Shown in pieces: positions 1 through 12,407 of a DNA stretch of 64,000 nt. A program made the translations under genes and the position numbers. The stretch is from the NCBI RefSeq assembly GCF_020382885.2, contig NC_058495.1:18334127-18398126 (forward strand), in the 5' to 3' direction. This DNA comes from Scatophagus argus. Taxonomy: Eukaryota > Chordata > Actinopteri > Scatophagidae. Each line of letters starts with the position of its first letter. Within the stretch, counting starts at the first letter, position 1. Under the pieces are notes generated by a model. That model made no database searches. It had not been told where the DNA came from and was given only the letters and a program-made list of their open reading frames with translations.

Positions 1-125
1 TGAATGCGCTGACCCTGCCGGCAGCTTGTTCTCGTTATTATCTTCAAATGAATGTGAAATCAATGAAACATGGTCCTCAGTGTGAATTACTCCAATGTCT
101 CTCGATCCTGTCTTGTGGGTCTCAG

Positions 126-225
126 AGGACGATGAAGAGAACAGAGAGGCAGACGCCAGCACAGGCCGATTTGTACGCTACCAGTTCACCCCAGCCTTCC
201 TGAGACTGAGGACCGTGGGAGCGAC
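126..225 (+). CDS. unc119b: unc119b coding exon (acidic linker plus start of beta-sandwich)
   Basis: The acceptor is ...gtctcag|AGGACG and the donor is GCGAC|gtgagt. It encodes an acidic stretch (DDEENREAD), which is the variable linker of the family, then [12 protein letters not shown]. It starts with two bases and ends with two bases of split codons (phase 2 to phase 2). Confidence 0.9.
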
Positions 226-1812
226 GTGAGTGACTCACACATCACCGACAGACGCATTCACCTCTTCCATATACAAACAGCGAGTGCAGTATTGCTTCCA
301 TCAACTACACAATCCTTGAACCAGTGCTTTATGACCTTAATAACATTTTCATTCAATAATTCCCCTCCCTCTGTGTTATCCTGTGTTAATAAGGGTGGAG
401 TTCACAGTTGGAAACCGGCCTCTGAACAACTTCCGCATGATCGAGAGACACTACTTTCGCGATCACCTGCTGAAGAGCTTTGACTTTGACTTTGGCTTCT
501 GTATCCCAAACAGCCGGAACACCTGTGAGCACATCTATGAGTTCCCTCAGCTATCTGAGAGCCTGGGTGAGTCATCGTTTCCATTATGAGTTAAATATGA
601 CTTTGTGAACAAAAATATTACATATGCGTGGGTTTCGTCCGGGTGCTCCGGTCTCCCCTACCATCAAAACATGTGCCTTAAGGTGGCTGCTCACTGTTCC
701 TCAGTGGTGATTTAAACACAGAGAAGTTTCACTACGTTGTACACAGTATGATTGCATATAATGTATTCTTCTTGTTAATTAGTGTTACAGTTTCCAGATG
801 TTGGCTAGCCATGTGACATTTTGAACTTTTGTCTTTTGTTTTAAGATTTCACCCAAAGTATTTCCCCATATCATGAAAGTTATGCCCCTCCCTGACACAT
901 GTGGCAGTATGCATTCATATCGGTGTCTGTTTATCTGACTTTGTGCAGACATTTTTGCGTATACAATAACCTTTTAACAATAAGTTTCAGCTCTGATTCG
1001 AATTTGGAGCACCTTGCTGCATCTGAAAGGATCTTCTCAGGTTGTGTACAGTACAATGACACTGTAAAACATGGAGAGCAAAATCCTTGTCCGGCGTGAA
1101 ATGCATTGTAAAGCTCAGCTTACGTCACAATGAGGAGTCAGAGAGAGCCAAATCAAGGGAGTATTTTCTTCCTTGTTATCCGTTCAATTATATCTGCAAT
1201 GAGCCCACCGCCAAGACGTGTCCCTCTGCTGCTGTTCAGCAAGGAAACACTGCAGCACAAGCTGAAACCTCATCCTAAAATATCTGACTTTGAAGCATAC
1301 TGACTTCATTTGTTTTTTTGCGTAGAACAAAATTTGGTCCTCTGTGTTTGTTTCAAGGCCAAAACAGGATGAAACAGAGGGATGATTTCAACGACCAATA
1401 ACCCTTTCAGTCAAAGCTACGTACTCCAGTGCATTGATAGCATATTCAGCAGCACTGGTTGTGTTGTGATCTCACTGTTATTACTGGAGGGGAAGTATCT
1501 GCAATGCTGCCCCCAAACCAAAGCTCTGCCCCCTGAGCAACAGAGCCACTTAAAGCCATTTCAATAGCTTTATCAAAAATACTGACCAAATAAGTTCATG
1601 TATTTTTAGCTTTCATGCCGTTAGTTCTAATTGCTTCAGTATTTTAAAAACAAAACTCTGCTTGAGTCGATGACGTGCGTGTGTTTTACTGTTTTTCAGT
1701 CCGTCAGATGGTGGAGTGTCCTTATGAGACCCGGTCAGACAGCTTCTATTTCGTCGACAACAGACTGGTCATGCACAACAAGGCAGACTATGCTTATAAT
1801 GGAGGACAGTGA
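126..1812 (+). CDS. unc119b: UNC119B-like lipid-binding chaperone, C-terminal exons (5' exons outside window)
   Basis: Three coding exons, 126-225, 394-566 and 1700-1812, join in frame and encode about the last 128 residues of an UNC119 protein, ending at the typical C terminus ADYAYNGGQ and a TGA at 1810-1812. Recognisable blocks are [45 protein letters not shown] and [13 protein letters not shown]. Family knowledge: UNC119 proteins form a PDE6-delta-like beta-sandwich that binds myristoylated N termini (for example transducin alpha and NPHP3) and releases them to cilia through ARL2/ARL3. The first exon begins with two bases of a split codon after an AG acceptor, so it is internal and the start codon lies left of the window. 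I call it the B paralogue partly because msi1 and tmem233 follow, as in human 12q24; it could instead be another teleost unc119 copy. The reading frame is intact. Confidence 0.93.
394..566 (+). CDS. unc119b: unc119b coding exon (core beta-sandwich)
   Basis: The acceptor is ...ttaataag|GGTGGAG and the donor is CTGG|gtgagt. It encodes [20 protein letters not shown] and onwards to [10 protein letters not shown], the most conserved part of UNC119. The upstream pyrimidine tract is weak (tgtgttatcctgtgttaataag), but the frame and protein match fix the border. Confidence 0.92.
1700..1812 (+). CDS. unc119b: unc119b terminal coding exon
   Basis: The acceptor is ...gtttttcag|TCCGTC. It encodes [20 protein letters not shown] and the terminal ADYAYNGGQ followed by TGA. 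Length and C terminus agree with human UNC119B. The 3' UTR continues from 1813. Confidence 0.93.
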
Positions 1813-2159
1813 TATCTGCCTGCTAGCATGCAAACTCGCACACAAACATGTGCATGCACACACGTACTCACATTTATAGATATACATATACACACATGCA
1901 TGCACATGGCTGAACATACACATACACTTGGCTCACCCATACATGCACAAGCAGCTACAGACGATTGCCGCTTGTGTTTGCGAGGAGTTGTTATTCACTG
2001 GGGTCATCTTCTGAGGGTGCATTTGATATTGCAGGAGGTCAATACGAGTCCAGACAGGAAGCTTCTGTCTGAAAAAAAGCTCAATACAGGTTAATTTATC
2101 AGTTATTTGATAGGTCTTATGTCTCTCAGCAATTTTAAAAGTGTCCTACTACCCCCTCA

Positions 2160-2160
<1 letters not shown>

Positions 2161-2186
<26 letters not shown>
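2161..2186. repeat. (CA)n microsatellite
   Basis: Perfect CA dinucleotide tract of 13 units in the presumed unc119b 3' UTR. Confidence 0.95.
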
Positions 2187-2190
<4 letters not shown>

Positions 2191-2374
2191 CCAAGTGACA
2201 CACATAGTCTTTACGCAGTGTTTGTCAGAAGCAGCTGTTCTCAGAGCTGCCGCCTCTACAATCCACTTCAGACAATATCAGGGGAAAAAGAGAGAAACCA
2301 TCCACAAAAACACTGTCAAACACACATGGTCACTCCTGAGATCCCCTCCCCATCTCGCCGTCCTCTCTTGCTCT

Positions 2375-2400
2375 CACACACACACACACACACACACACA
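2375..2400. repeat. (CA)n microsatellite
   Basis: Second perfect CA tract of 13 units in the same 3' UTR, about 190 bases after the first. Confidence 0.95.
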
Positions 2401-5400
2401 TACATACTCACAGACACATCGACTATAGTGCTGTTTAAGGTTTTGATCAAAGGTCTCTGAGATTATTGCTATATTTTTTGCCTACTTAACAGTTTTCTCT
2501 GGTTCATAGCAACGTGTAAATAAATCAGGTTATGGTTAACTGGGATATAACCGTAACCCTGGACTGCAAAAAAAATCAAAAGTCACTAACCTCATATTAT
2601 GAACAGTCAAGAAGGGAATTTCAAGTTTTTTTTTATATATATAAAAAAATTCTGTGCAGAGAGTGGCAGAAATGATCTGATATTGTGAAACATGTGATGA
2701 TATGAACCTTAAAAAAGTGAAAAGATTTGTAAGAAATTATGTGGTACTCAGTGTGGGGGAAAAAGTTAAATAAAAAAGTCCACTTGATCCACTGAAAAGG
2801 TTGGGCTTCCTTTATTAAAATCTTTTCCCCCACTGAGTTTAATTGCCTGTGGTTTTAATTCATTCCTTAATGACAGACGTCTTAAAACATAAACAAGTTG
2901 GAATATGAAACTGAGTGGTCTTTCTTCTAGCTAGATAGTGTACTTCCTATTTGTACTTTGTAAATTTCTGTGTTTGTAAATATATATATATATATAGTTT
3001 GTAAAAAGTGATCATATTGAATAAATGTACATTTTGAGATACAAAACGTGTGTTGTTAATTTCCTTTTCTGATGGAGGGGGAAGTTGAAGGAAGTTGAGC
3101 TGATTTTGGTAGAAAGACAAGTTCCAAAAGCGACCACTAGGAGGTGTTATATTATAAATGTGTTATAAATGAGTGCTATTGCTTTCAGTTAAGCTTCATG
3201 TTTGATTGTGGAAAAGATCACAGCAGTGGTTTTAATTATTATGCTAGGACATGTTGACATTTTGGTATTTGCTTAAAAGTGCAGATGAGGTCTTGATCTG
3301 ATCCCTTTATATTCGTCTATGATATGCTGTGATGTCGCTGCAGAGGGGACGTAACGCTGATAATATCATTTTAATTCCACATATTTACTTTATCTACATG
3401 CCACATGTGATGAGCTGGCAGAGCAGGCAATACATTTTGAAATTTGTTCAGGATTGTTACACTTTGATCATCCGTTTATGCAGACTTGTGGGAGTTAAAC
3501 CAAAATCTGAGCCTTTCTCTATTTATTCTTTCTCGGGCTTTTTCTTCCTGTCCCTACGTTCATCTCTTGCTGTCCCTCAGTTTCCAGCTCTCATGCCCGA
3601 AAGCTTGTGGCCTTTTCTCTCTCACCTCTCCTTTTCTGTTTTCTCTCTCCACACCTATGCAGTTTCTCCCTCCCTCGCTCTCCCACTCTGTGTTTTTCCC
3701 TTTTCTTTCCTCCTCTCTCACCTGGTAACCAGACCTCTGGAGAGGAGTGTTGAGTTTCCACTTTCCCAGAGAAGAGGACAATCTGAGCCACACAAAGACC
3801 CACAATGGACCCCCTCTGCTCTGCTCTCTCCTCCCTTTGCTCTGTCACTGCACAGCACACACATATGCAGAAATATATACCGAATCATATAAGAATACAT
3901 AAACCCTCTGCTTGTTATTCCTGTTTACATTCAGTTTGTTTTACTTTTCTATGCATGACACTTCATGTCATCTTTTCTCCTTTCTATTTAACTCCTGCTT
4001 CCATTCTGCCTGTCTGTCTATATGTTTTGGAGTTTTCACTTCCTCTTTATCAACGAACCCCGATACACGATATGACCAGCCGGCGAGGTGACTCTTTAAC
4101 TCTGCGCATACAACACAAACTGCATACATATCTTTCATATTTCGCATATTAATTTGGTCCATTGTTTACGTATAAATATTGATTGGGGCGGCTTTAATGG
4201 TAACATTAACAGCACTTATGAAGAGAAAAACTGCAAAGAGAAGTTAAATCAGATTAGTTTGCTACAATTGAGTGAAAGTTTAAATGTGTATGATACCTTA
4301 GACGTTTAGCATCAAAGCTAAAACACTAATACACTAATCTCATTGTTTAATCACCAAAAGCTTCAAACAGCCTGCAGACAACACAACCTTTTCCCCAAAA
4401 AGTGAAATATCCCTGTAAAATACACAAAAACTGATGGTGTGAAGATCTAATATGTCAGTTTCTGATTAGAGCACAATGCAGGCTACAATTTAACTGTGAG
4501 CTCATGAATCAATGACCACGGCCTTCCATCAGGCTGTAGGGCCTGCACACTGCAGCACGCCAGCCAAGCAGCTGCACTGAACCACATGTTGGTAGCCTAT
4601 CACACAAACCTCAGTGCATCCAGCCTAAGTGTTCACAATGCACGTGCACAGACGCATCCACAGCAATAAATACACACACTTTCCAACTTTCCAGGGATGA
4701 TTTGTGTGTTCCCAGGCCTTCGTGGAATACAGTCATGCATCGACAAGCTCGCACCGGAAACAACTGGACAGGTGGGATAAATCAGCCTCGTTCACCCCCT
4801 CCCACTGCACACTCACACACACACACCTATCTTTGTAACTGGCTTTCCCATATATCCTGTTCAGTGGATCACACCACATTGAGATTAGGAGTGAGAAGCA
4901 CTGGTTTATTGAGGTTCCCCTGAAACGCACACACACACACACACACTCACAGATCTGCACTCAGGCAGGGGGACGGGGGGGGATAGTGGCCTCCTATAAA
5001 TAGCAGCTTGGAATGGCGTTGATAGGTCCTGTGAAAAGAAATGGAGGGGGGAGTGGAAAAAGGATTAAAAGAGACACAGGGACGCAGTGCAACGCTGCTT
5101 GTTCATGTGTGTGTCTAAGATACTTTGAAGGGAGGTGACATGGATTTTTTTGCTACCAGCAAACACCACCCATCCACTCTCTCTGTATCGCTGTCATGCC
5201 TCCTCATCCTCTCTCTCTTTTTCTTTCTCTTTCTCAAACTCCAGTTCTTATCCCTTTTTCTTCCTTCCTTCCCGTCCTGCTGCGAGGCCCTGGTGTGAAA
5301 TCCATCATGTGTCAACACCACATTACCCGCAAAGCATCTTCTAACAAAGAGATGATGAGTCATGGCGCAGCCCTCTCCTTTAGGTCGGCACGATGGTCTC

Positions 5401-5923
5401 AGAGATGGCCGTGACTCCAGCCGTATGTGTCATGATGTCATTTCCAGGAACTGCTTTGTGACATCACATCACCACCTGAAAAGAGGTCAGGACAGACGGG
5501 GAAGAAGGTGCATGCAAATATGAAGAAATATAAATTTAGCAAAGTAAAAAAAAAAAAGAAGAAGAAGAAGACAATTAAAAGCTCAACTCATAATATCAGC
5601 TCAGGAAAATGTGTTTGTCTCTTTTAAATGAACAGCTCATTTTGGATTGAATGTGATTTAATGTCACGTCACGCAAACATTTGTAGATGTGACAATATGA
5701 AACAGATAATTAGTTATCCGGTAGATAATAACGCACACATTCCCACACCAATTTCCATGATGGCAAGTGCAGTATTGACAATCTGTCTTTAAGTGTTAGG
5801 TCTCTGCTGATTTGTAACCAGAAGCCCTTGTGTGGCTTCTATGTGCGTGTGTGTGTATGTCTGTGTTTCCCTGTGTTTGTCCGCCCAGCCGTCTGTGTGG
5901 CACTACAGCGTAGATCTCCATCG

Positions 5924-5946
5924 CTGCTGCTGCTGCTGCTGCTGCT
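5924..5946. repeat. (CTG)n trinucleotide repeat
   Basis: Nearly eight perfect CTG units in intergenic DNA. Confidence 0.9.
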
Positions 5947-6319
5947 TATGCTCATACAGCCAACAGACAGAAATAGTGTGTCATCAGGATAAATAGGTTG
6001 TGGTCTGTTTGTCCTCGCAGGAAGCCCACAGCTGCCTTTGGAAGCCTCTCAGAGCCTTCCACCACCATCAGTCCAGTTTGTTTTGTGTGCGTACGATTAA
6101 TAAAAGGTTAACTCAGCCCTCAGTCAACCTGTAAATCTCCCCCACAATCTCTTCCTTCCTCTCCCTTTCTCTCCTCCCTTTGTCTCTCTCCCTTTGCCAC
6201 ACCTTCCCCTGGGGAATGGAGGGATTGTGATCGGAGAACGGAGGTGGGGCTCCTGGCTCAACCACAGGTGTGCTTGTTTCCTCCCTTCTCCTCTCTCATG
6301 TAATGATTTCTTTGGCTCG

Positions 6320-6334
6320 CCACCTGCCAGGTGG
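6320..6334. promoter_or_regulatory. Palindromic double E-box
   Basis: CCACCTGCCAGGTGG is a perfect 15-base palindrome around a central C. It contains two head-to-head CAGGTG E-boxes, the type bound by ZEB, SNAIL and some bHLH factors. It lies 3.5 kb upstream of the msi1 start codon. Function is inferred only from the motif. Confidence 0.25.
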
Positions 6335-7421
6335 AAAAAACACCCACAGAAAATGGAGTGCTTTAAAATGGCCTCCTCTGTTCCACTTTAAAAGACTTTT
6401 GCTTGTTCTGTCAGTCTTTAGCCATCATCAAACATTCCATTTGTATCCTTTTTCACCGTCTGCACTCAATTCACTGAGGTCCTCCGGGACTTCTTATAGC
6501 TCGTTTATGCTTTGCATCACATGCAAATGACGGTTTCTGCCTCTAAAAACTGCTGCAACAGCTGAAGCTTACAGCAAACAGAGCCACAGCTTTTCAGATG
6601 GCCAAGAGTTGCCCTCTTTTTTTTTTTTTTCAGCCTTTTCTCTCAACTCTTTCAAACTGCCTCGAGGGTGGTGGGGAGCAGGTCCCAGGCCCTGGCATGT
6701 CAAAGGTTGCTCACAGACAATGGGTTCCCACTCTAGGTCAGCTGTGGTCAAAGAAACAAAAGAAGTGAAGACTTGGACTGGACAGGCCATCGCAGTGTTT
6801 TCAGGTGGCAGAGTGACAACAAGACAGAGGGAGGGAGATGGGAGAGAGCAAAGGCAGGGATAAATAGTGCAATGTGAGCGTACTGAAAACCTCTCTCACA
6901 CAAAGACCCACCCACTCAGTCACTCTCTCTCTCTCACACACACACACATTTGTACCAGTTTTTCTTTTATGAAGTTAACACGTAAGTAAAAATTTGAAAA
7001 CACTGTTGCTCAAGTTTCTGAGACAGGTTAGTCAAGGTTGTTCAAAAGCTTGACATCTGCCTCTTTAATCCTTAGTCCTTCTCACTCTCCTCTACTACTT
7101 TAAATGAGTAATCACGTGGAAAAACTGCACTTGTGCATTATAATCATAAGGTAAAGCCAAGGGTTTTTGCTTAATTCTCCCTGTGTCTTTTCATATTGCT
7201 CTAAAACTTGTTCCATCCCTTCCCCCACGCCGCTGTCTTTCCCTTCTCTTTTTTATTCAGTACCCATTGATCATGCATGCAGAAATTCAGCACGCCCAAC
7301 CATGGCTCCAGCCAGGATAGGTTAGCTAGTGCAAGGCCTTGTCCTACATACTGTTCTCTCGCTATGGTCCAGCAGGCCACAGTCACACCCTCCCCCTGAT
7401 CTGCCTCCCCTCTCCCCTCTA

Positions 7422-7422
<1 letters not shown>

Positions 7423-7456
<34 letters not shown>
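7423..7456. repeat. (CA)n microsatellite
   Basis: CA tract of about 17 units, intergenic. Confidence 0.95.
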
Positions 7457-7457
<1 letters not shown>

Positions 7458-8560
7458 GCACCCTGCGGCCCATCTCAGAACCAGCACATGCACAGGTCAT
7501 CATGTGGTGCTGGGAATGTTAACTCATCATCACTTAAACCGTTTAGTCAGGTGCAGAGGGAATGAGATTTCTTTTGGCTCATTTCTGTTTCTGATTCGGT
7601 CTCACATCCAGCTTGTGTTTCACACACACACACACAGTTGTTTAATTTGAAAGAATATTCTGTGCTATTGTAATCAGATTATAACATCTGAAATACAGTA
7701 AAACTATAAACCCCAGCTTGTTACATTCCATTTGGGCTTCCCAGAAAAAGAAATAGTTTTCGCACATGCAAAAAGATTTTGTATGCTGTGAGATTTCGGT
7801 TTTTCCCGTGTGTCAAGATCACAAGGTTTCAAGAGTGAAACAAGTGTATTTCACATAACTGTATGAGCAGAGGTTTCACTTTTGTTAGAACAGCTGAGGT
7901 ATTTGATGAAACTGCTCAGTTGACCAGGTTTGCCCCGGCTGAGAGGGAGAGAGGGGGGGAGAGAGAGAGAGGGAGAGAGAGGGAGAGAGAGGCTGACTTA
8001 GAGGTAATGCTGCTAATCTTCCACTTAGCTGGCTAGGACGGCCTGTCACGTGGGGGTGAAACAGAGAGAGAGAGAGACTGAGAGGCTAAGATCATGTTTA
8101 GATGAGGGTTGAATTGTGACTGGGTAAGAAATGGATGAAGTATGTCGTGTGAGCTGTGGGTGTGGTAGCTGTTTTGGATGTGATGGATTAGGGATGAGAG
8201 ATGGGCAGCGTGGAGAGGTGAGCCGAGGGTCGGACCGGACGAGGATGATCGATGGGTGGAGAGGGTTGCACAAGGCTTTAGGAGACTTAATATTGAGAGA
8301 ATTAATGTTGAAGATGATGAAATGAATTCATGTAAATATGAATTAATATTGCAATTGGATCTGGCCCAGGTTGGACTGAGCGAACGTGAATGAATACCGC
8401 GACATAACATATCACATCATATGGGATCACATTACATCACGTATAATCGACGTCGTATCGCGTTACATTGTGCCATGTAAGGTCACATCACATTACGGCC
8501 ATCCGACATATCATGTCAGATCACATATGAGATCACAACGCAGCACATCACCTCAGCCAT

Positions 8561-8620
8561 CAGTGGTTCTCAAAGTGTGGCCTGCAGGCTGATGGCGGGC
8601 CTCAGAAACACTCTGTGCAG
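8561..8620 (+). mobile_element. Solo hAT-Charlie-like terminal inverted repeat
   Basis: CAGTGGTTCTCAAAGTGTGG is the typical terminal sequence of hAT/Charlie-type DNA transposons as I remember it. I found no matching inverted end to the right before msi1, so this is a fragment. Confidence 0.4.
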
Positions 8621-9062
8621 CATGTGACATGAAATGCACACATCATACACTAATCAATGCATCAATACTTTCACTTTCGATAGAACACTTGCTTTCTGCG
8701 TCAAACTGCACTCTCCTAACAAGCATCTGACAGGTCAGGAATGACAATGTGCTGGTTGCACGGTAACCAGTGGTATCTTATGAGTGTCACGGAAATCACG
8801 TTCCATCATCAATGCTTGTAGACTACTGGGAAGAAAAGTTGATCAGCTACTTTGTGTGACCTCGGGGGGAGACAGATAAAGTCATCTTCCTTATCTGAAA
8901 ATAGCGGAATTCTGCGCTCAAGGAATTTTTAAAGTTAAACTCCGTTATGAAGCCAATCACAAATCCTACGACGTGTTCATGGATTTTCCTGTTGGGCCCT
9001 CAGTCATGTGCTGTCTCTCTCTAAATCAGCACTCAGTCATCAAAACTTTGAACATAAGGGCG

Positions 9063-9090
9063 CATAACATAACATAACATAACATAACAT
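9063..9090. repeat. (AACAT)n pentanucleotide repeat
   Basis: More than five perfect units of a CATAA/AACAT pentamer. Confidence 0.92.
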
Positions 9091-9409
9091 CCAACTAGCT
9101 GCTTTATGCTCTGGTTAAATGGACTGGGAGGCCTGTCCTGCTTCACCTAACATGCCACTACACAGTAAGTTATCATTTTCCATCAGCAACACTTCAAAAC
9201 CAGTTATGAATTTAGCTGATGTGGCGCAGTCAGTAAAAATAAAAACCTGTCTTGTCCTGTTTTTTAATCTCAATCTTCTAATTTGTTTTAGTTCTGAAAC
9301 GTTTCATTTCCTCTCTGTGTTTCTGTTATACTATTAAGTGAAGTGGGGTGAAATAAAAGGCGACTATAGATCTCCAAATATTCAAAACGCTTTAATGGGC
9401 CTTGCTGGT

Positions 9410-9500
9410 GTGATCAGCCAATGACAAGAACGGCGGGGAAACACTACAGAGAGAGCGCCACTGGCAGTATGAATAAAGGCAGGCAACGTGCAGCGGAGGG
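9410..9500 (+). promoter_or_regulatory. msi1: Possible msi1 core promoter
   Basis: A CCAAT box (9418-9422) lies about 50 bases before a TATA-like ATGAATAAAGG (about 9470-9480). A GC-rich, G-run-containing leader then runs to the msi1 ATG at 9810. Spacing fits a core promoter, but no transcription start can be read from sequence alone. A CAG run at about 9730-9750 would lie in the 5' UTR. Confidence 0.3.
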
Positions 9501-9809
9501 AGGGAGGGAGGGGAGGGGGGGGAGAGGGAGGGAGGTCCGAGGCTGGGGTAGGCAACGGGAAAACGAGGTAGAGGCGGAGCTTGTCTCTGAGCGCGTATGC
9601 ATGCGTGTGTGTGTGTGTGTTTCCTCGCTCACCCCTCCTCCTTTTAACCACCCCACCCCCACCGCTCCTGCCCCCGCCCCCTCCTCCCTCCGCCCTCCCC
9701 TCCCTCAGCTGCCCGCCCCTGAGTCTGGAGCAGCAGCAGCAGCAACAGCAGTGGAGCCTCACTGCCTCTCCTCGCCTCGCAGTGCGGGAATATACCAGCG
9801 GAGAGCAGA

Positions 9810-9874
9810 ATGGATACGGAAGGGAGCCAGAGCAGCCTGTCCTCCGGCACGGACAACTCCCCCCACGACCCCTG
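9810..9874 (+). CDS. msi1: msi1 exon 1, coding part
   Basis: It encodes [21 protein letters not shown] plus two bases of Cys22; the donor is CCTG|gtaaca. The Ser-rich N terminus and SPHDPC match Musashi-1. Confidence 0.93.
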
Positions 9875-12368
9875 GTAACAGCCTCAGTCCGCCCGTCTGC
9901 ATTTCGCTCGCCTCTCGGCCCGGTTTGAGTTCACCTTGGACTTTAGTTGAGTTCAGTGCGGGAGCGGAGCCGCGTCGAGACAAAAGACAAGCACGCTGTG
10001 TGTGTGTGTGTGTGTCTGTGTGTATATGTGTGTGTGTCTGTATGTGTGGGATGGATCCACTCAGCGGAGGAGACGCGCCGCTGCTTTCCGCCTGTTTTTC
10101 CCCCCCTCTGTCCTCTTGTTTGTTTATTTATCTCGGTTTTCCTCCAGAAGGCCACATCGCAACTTCTCCTCCATCATCTGGAAAATCCTCTCCTTTTCTC
10201 CTTCTCTAGGGGATTATAACGGCCCGACTGGGCGATTGGGTGACTTCGCAACATGGCCGATGCTCTCTCCTTACTTTATTGATGCTATATTACACATAAT
10301 TCCCCACAGTTTCACCCCCTTTTAATGTGCCCGTGTTGTGCTGTGAAAGACGCGTGATATTCTCTGTGACTTACGGCTTGTATTTCTCTCATTCAGCAAA
10401 ATGTTCATCGGGGGTCTGAGTTGGCAGACAACACAAGGTGAGCTGTCCCGCACGCTACTTTAATAAGTCTGAATGAAAGCCTCTTGTTTGCTCCTGTTTT
10501 TCTCCCCCTTGTACACAATCGGCTCAATAATATGTTCCACATTACCCGTGAGGCTTCCTGAAGTTAAGGAGAAACACTGTAAATAGTTAAACCAAAGCCT
10601 CCTATTCAGTAAGGATCAGCTCTTAGGATTTAGACTCGCAGAGGCGCATGGAGATTAACACGGGAAATGCGTGCACATTGAACGACTTTGTCTACCTTTT
10701 TTCCCCCCTCCTGCGCACTCATTACACTGTTAATAACACAGGAGGGCTGTTATAGCAAAGGTGCTCGATTATTGAGCGTTAAAGCAGAAAGTTAGGCTCA
10801 CGTTGACGCCTTCGCTCGCGTGCTGTTTTCCTTATTGTTGCGTGAATCCATTCATTTATTTTAAGAGCCGCGAGCGCAGGCTGGTGCGTGAATACAGTTT
10901 ATTCTCGCTGCGATGGCTCGTGTTATGTTATTATCCCGCCGCTGCCGTGTCAAAACAGCAACCGTCACCGAGTGTAGCTTTGTTTGTAGTCCGCAGGGCC
11001 TAATGGGCTATTATGCTGAATGGCCAGATAGTCCGTATACCATCTCTGGAGGACTGGAGGGACACAAACACAACGTGGTCCGCCCGACCCCATTGTCTCT
11101 CTCCAGCCACTGCCAGCACGTCACCTTATCGGGCCTGTATAGGGGGAGTCAGGTCTAAAACCTGGATGTATTTAACCACGTCCCCCTCCCTTGCTGTCTT
11201 TGCAGAGGGCTTGAAGGAGTACTTCTGTAAATTTGGCGAGGTGAAGGAGTGTATGGTGATGCGGGATCCCGTTACCAAGCGGTCGAGGTAAGAAGGAGGC
11301 GTGTGCGCTCCGCCGTCCTATCACTGGATGCCTCATGCCCTTCCATGCTTTTCCATGAGACTTGTTTTCAACGTGCTGTGAGTTTGCATTCTCTTTCTTA
11401 GGAGATGAATTGCTTTATTTTTTTTGTGTTTTGTCTTGTTTTTTTCCTTCCTCCTTTGCAGGGGTTTTGGGTTTGTGACGTACGCAGAACAAGCCGGCGT
11501 GGAAAAGGTTTTGGCGCAAAACAGACACGAGTTGGATTCCAAAACGGTGAGTTGTAGCTTACCTGGATGCTGCCAGTGAGCTGTCTTTGGGCAACTTTTC
11601 GGATTCTGTGTAGCATGGCCGCCACCCCCCACCGTATGGCTTGTAAAGTTGAGAAGTGCGTTTTGGAGCAGCCCCCTCTCCTCCTCCTCCTCCCCCCCTC
11701 CTCCTCCTCTCTGCTCATTTCCCCCTCCAAATCCCGGTTCAGGGCGCCAACATGAAAGCGTTCTTTCTTGGTCTTCATTGCCATGGTTACCTGGGGACCT
11801 GAATGGGGTAGGAGCCCCTGCAAAACCCTCAAAGGGTTTATGTAGAGAGCTCGCAAGTTTTTTTTTCTTCATAGAAAATAACAGCACCCGTTTTCTAGTG
11901 GCAGAGGAGGAGAAAAAAAGTTTGAGGGAAGGAAACAGTTGGCAGTGGTTCCCACACTGATGTCAGGGGGGGGGGAGTCTGTGAGGTCCAAATGAGTCTT
12001 AGTTGAATTTAATTTTTGTAGATGCTGAGGTTTGTTTGAACAACTACTGTGATCAAGGCAAACAGAGGGGGGGGGCTCTCTGTGATTTCCCCTCCTACAC
12101 TACTGACACATGAAAATTCAGATGTGGGTAAATGGGACAAATCAGTCACCAAATAGAGGTTAAAGGCAGAGTAATGCTTGTTTTCAGCTGCGTAATGACC
12201 ATACTGGGGAGAGCTGTGTGAAAACCCGTTTGAATCCCTGCTGCTTGTAAGTTGGGGTTAGTCAAAGCTGCTGAGTCAGATTTAAATATCTATGAAGGTG
12301 TGAATGTTGCTGTCTTGGTCATGTAGATCGGTTGTAGAGGTGTGTCCTCAGTTTGGGGCCTTACCTAA

Positions 12369-12407
<39 letters not shown>

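Larger units (their letters stand above)
1813..3050 (+). other. unc119b: unc119b 3' UTR with polyadenylation signal
   Basis: This is non-coding sequence after the unc119b stop. It holds two (CA)n tracts and a (TA)n tract near 2982-2996. The best canonical AATAAA is at 3020-3025, followed by GT-rich sequence (cgtgtgttgttaat) at about 3047-3060, so the transcript probably ends near 3045. This end is inferred; an earlier site is possible. Confidence 0.5.
3051..9400. other. Intergenic region between unc119b and msi1
   Basis: No supported gene is visible. Reading frames here are short and fall in low-complexity DNA. Contents include a pyrimidine-rich tract at about 3500-3740, short CA tracts near 4815 and 4930, a (CTG)n at 5924-5946, a (CA)n at 7423-7456, a GA-rich tract at about 7940-7992, an ATCACAT-type degenerate repeat at about 8400-8550, a hAT-like terminal sequence at 8561 and an (AACAT)n tract at 9063-9090. 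Upstream msi1 enhancers could lie here. Confidence 0.6.

Noticed and set aside
3329..3892. 187-residue open frame between unc119b and msi1
   Set aside because: The Ser/Leu/Phe-rich translation comes from a pyrimidine tract; no domain or conserved motif is visible.
9063..9090. Short direct repeats considered as a CRISPR-like array
   Set aside because: The units are contiguous pentamers with no spacers; this is a microsatellite in a vertebrate genome.
9421..10209. 262-residue open frame on the plus strand over the msi1 promoter and exon 1
   Set aside because: It is built from G-rich, CT-rich and GT-repeat DNA and runs in a different frame from the conserved msi1 start; composition alone explains it.
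11333..11887. 184-residue minus-strand open frame across msi1 exon 4
   Set aside because: It is antisense to a real exon and to CCT-rich intron sequence, with no recognisable domain.
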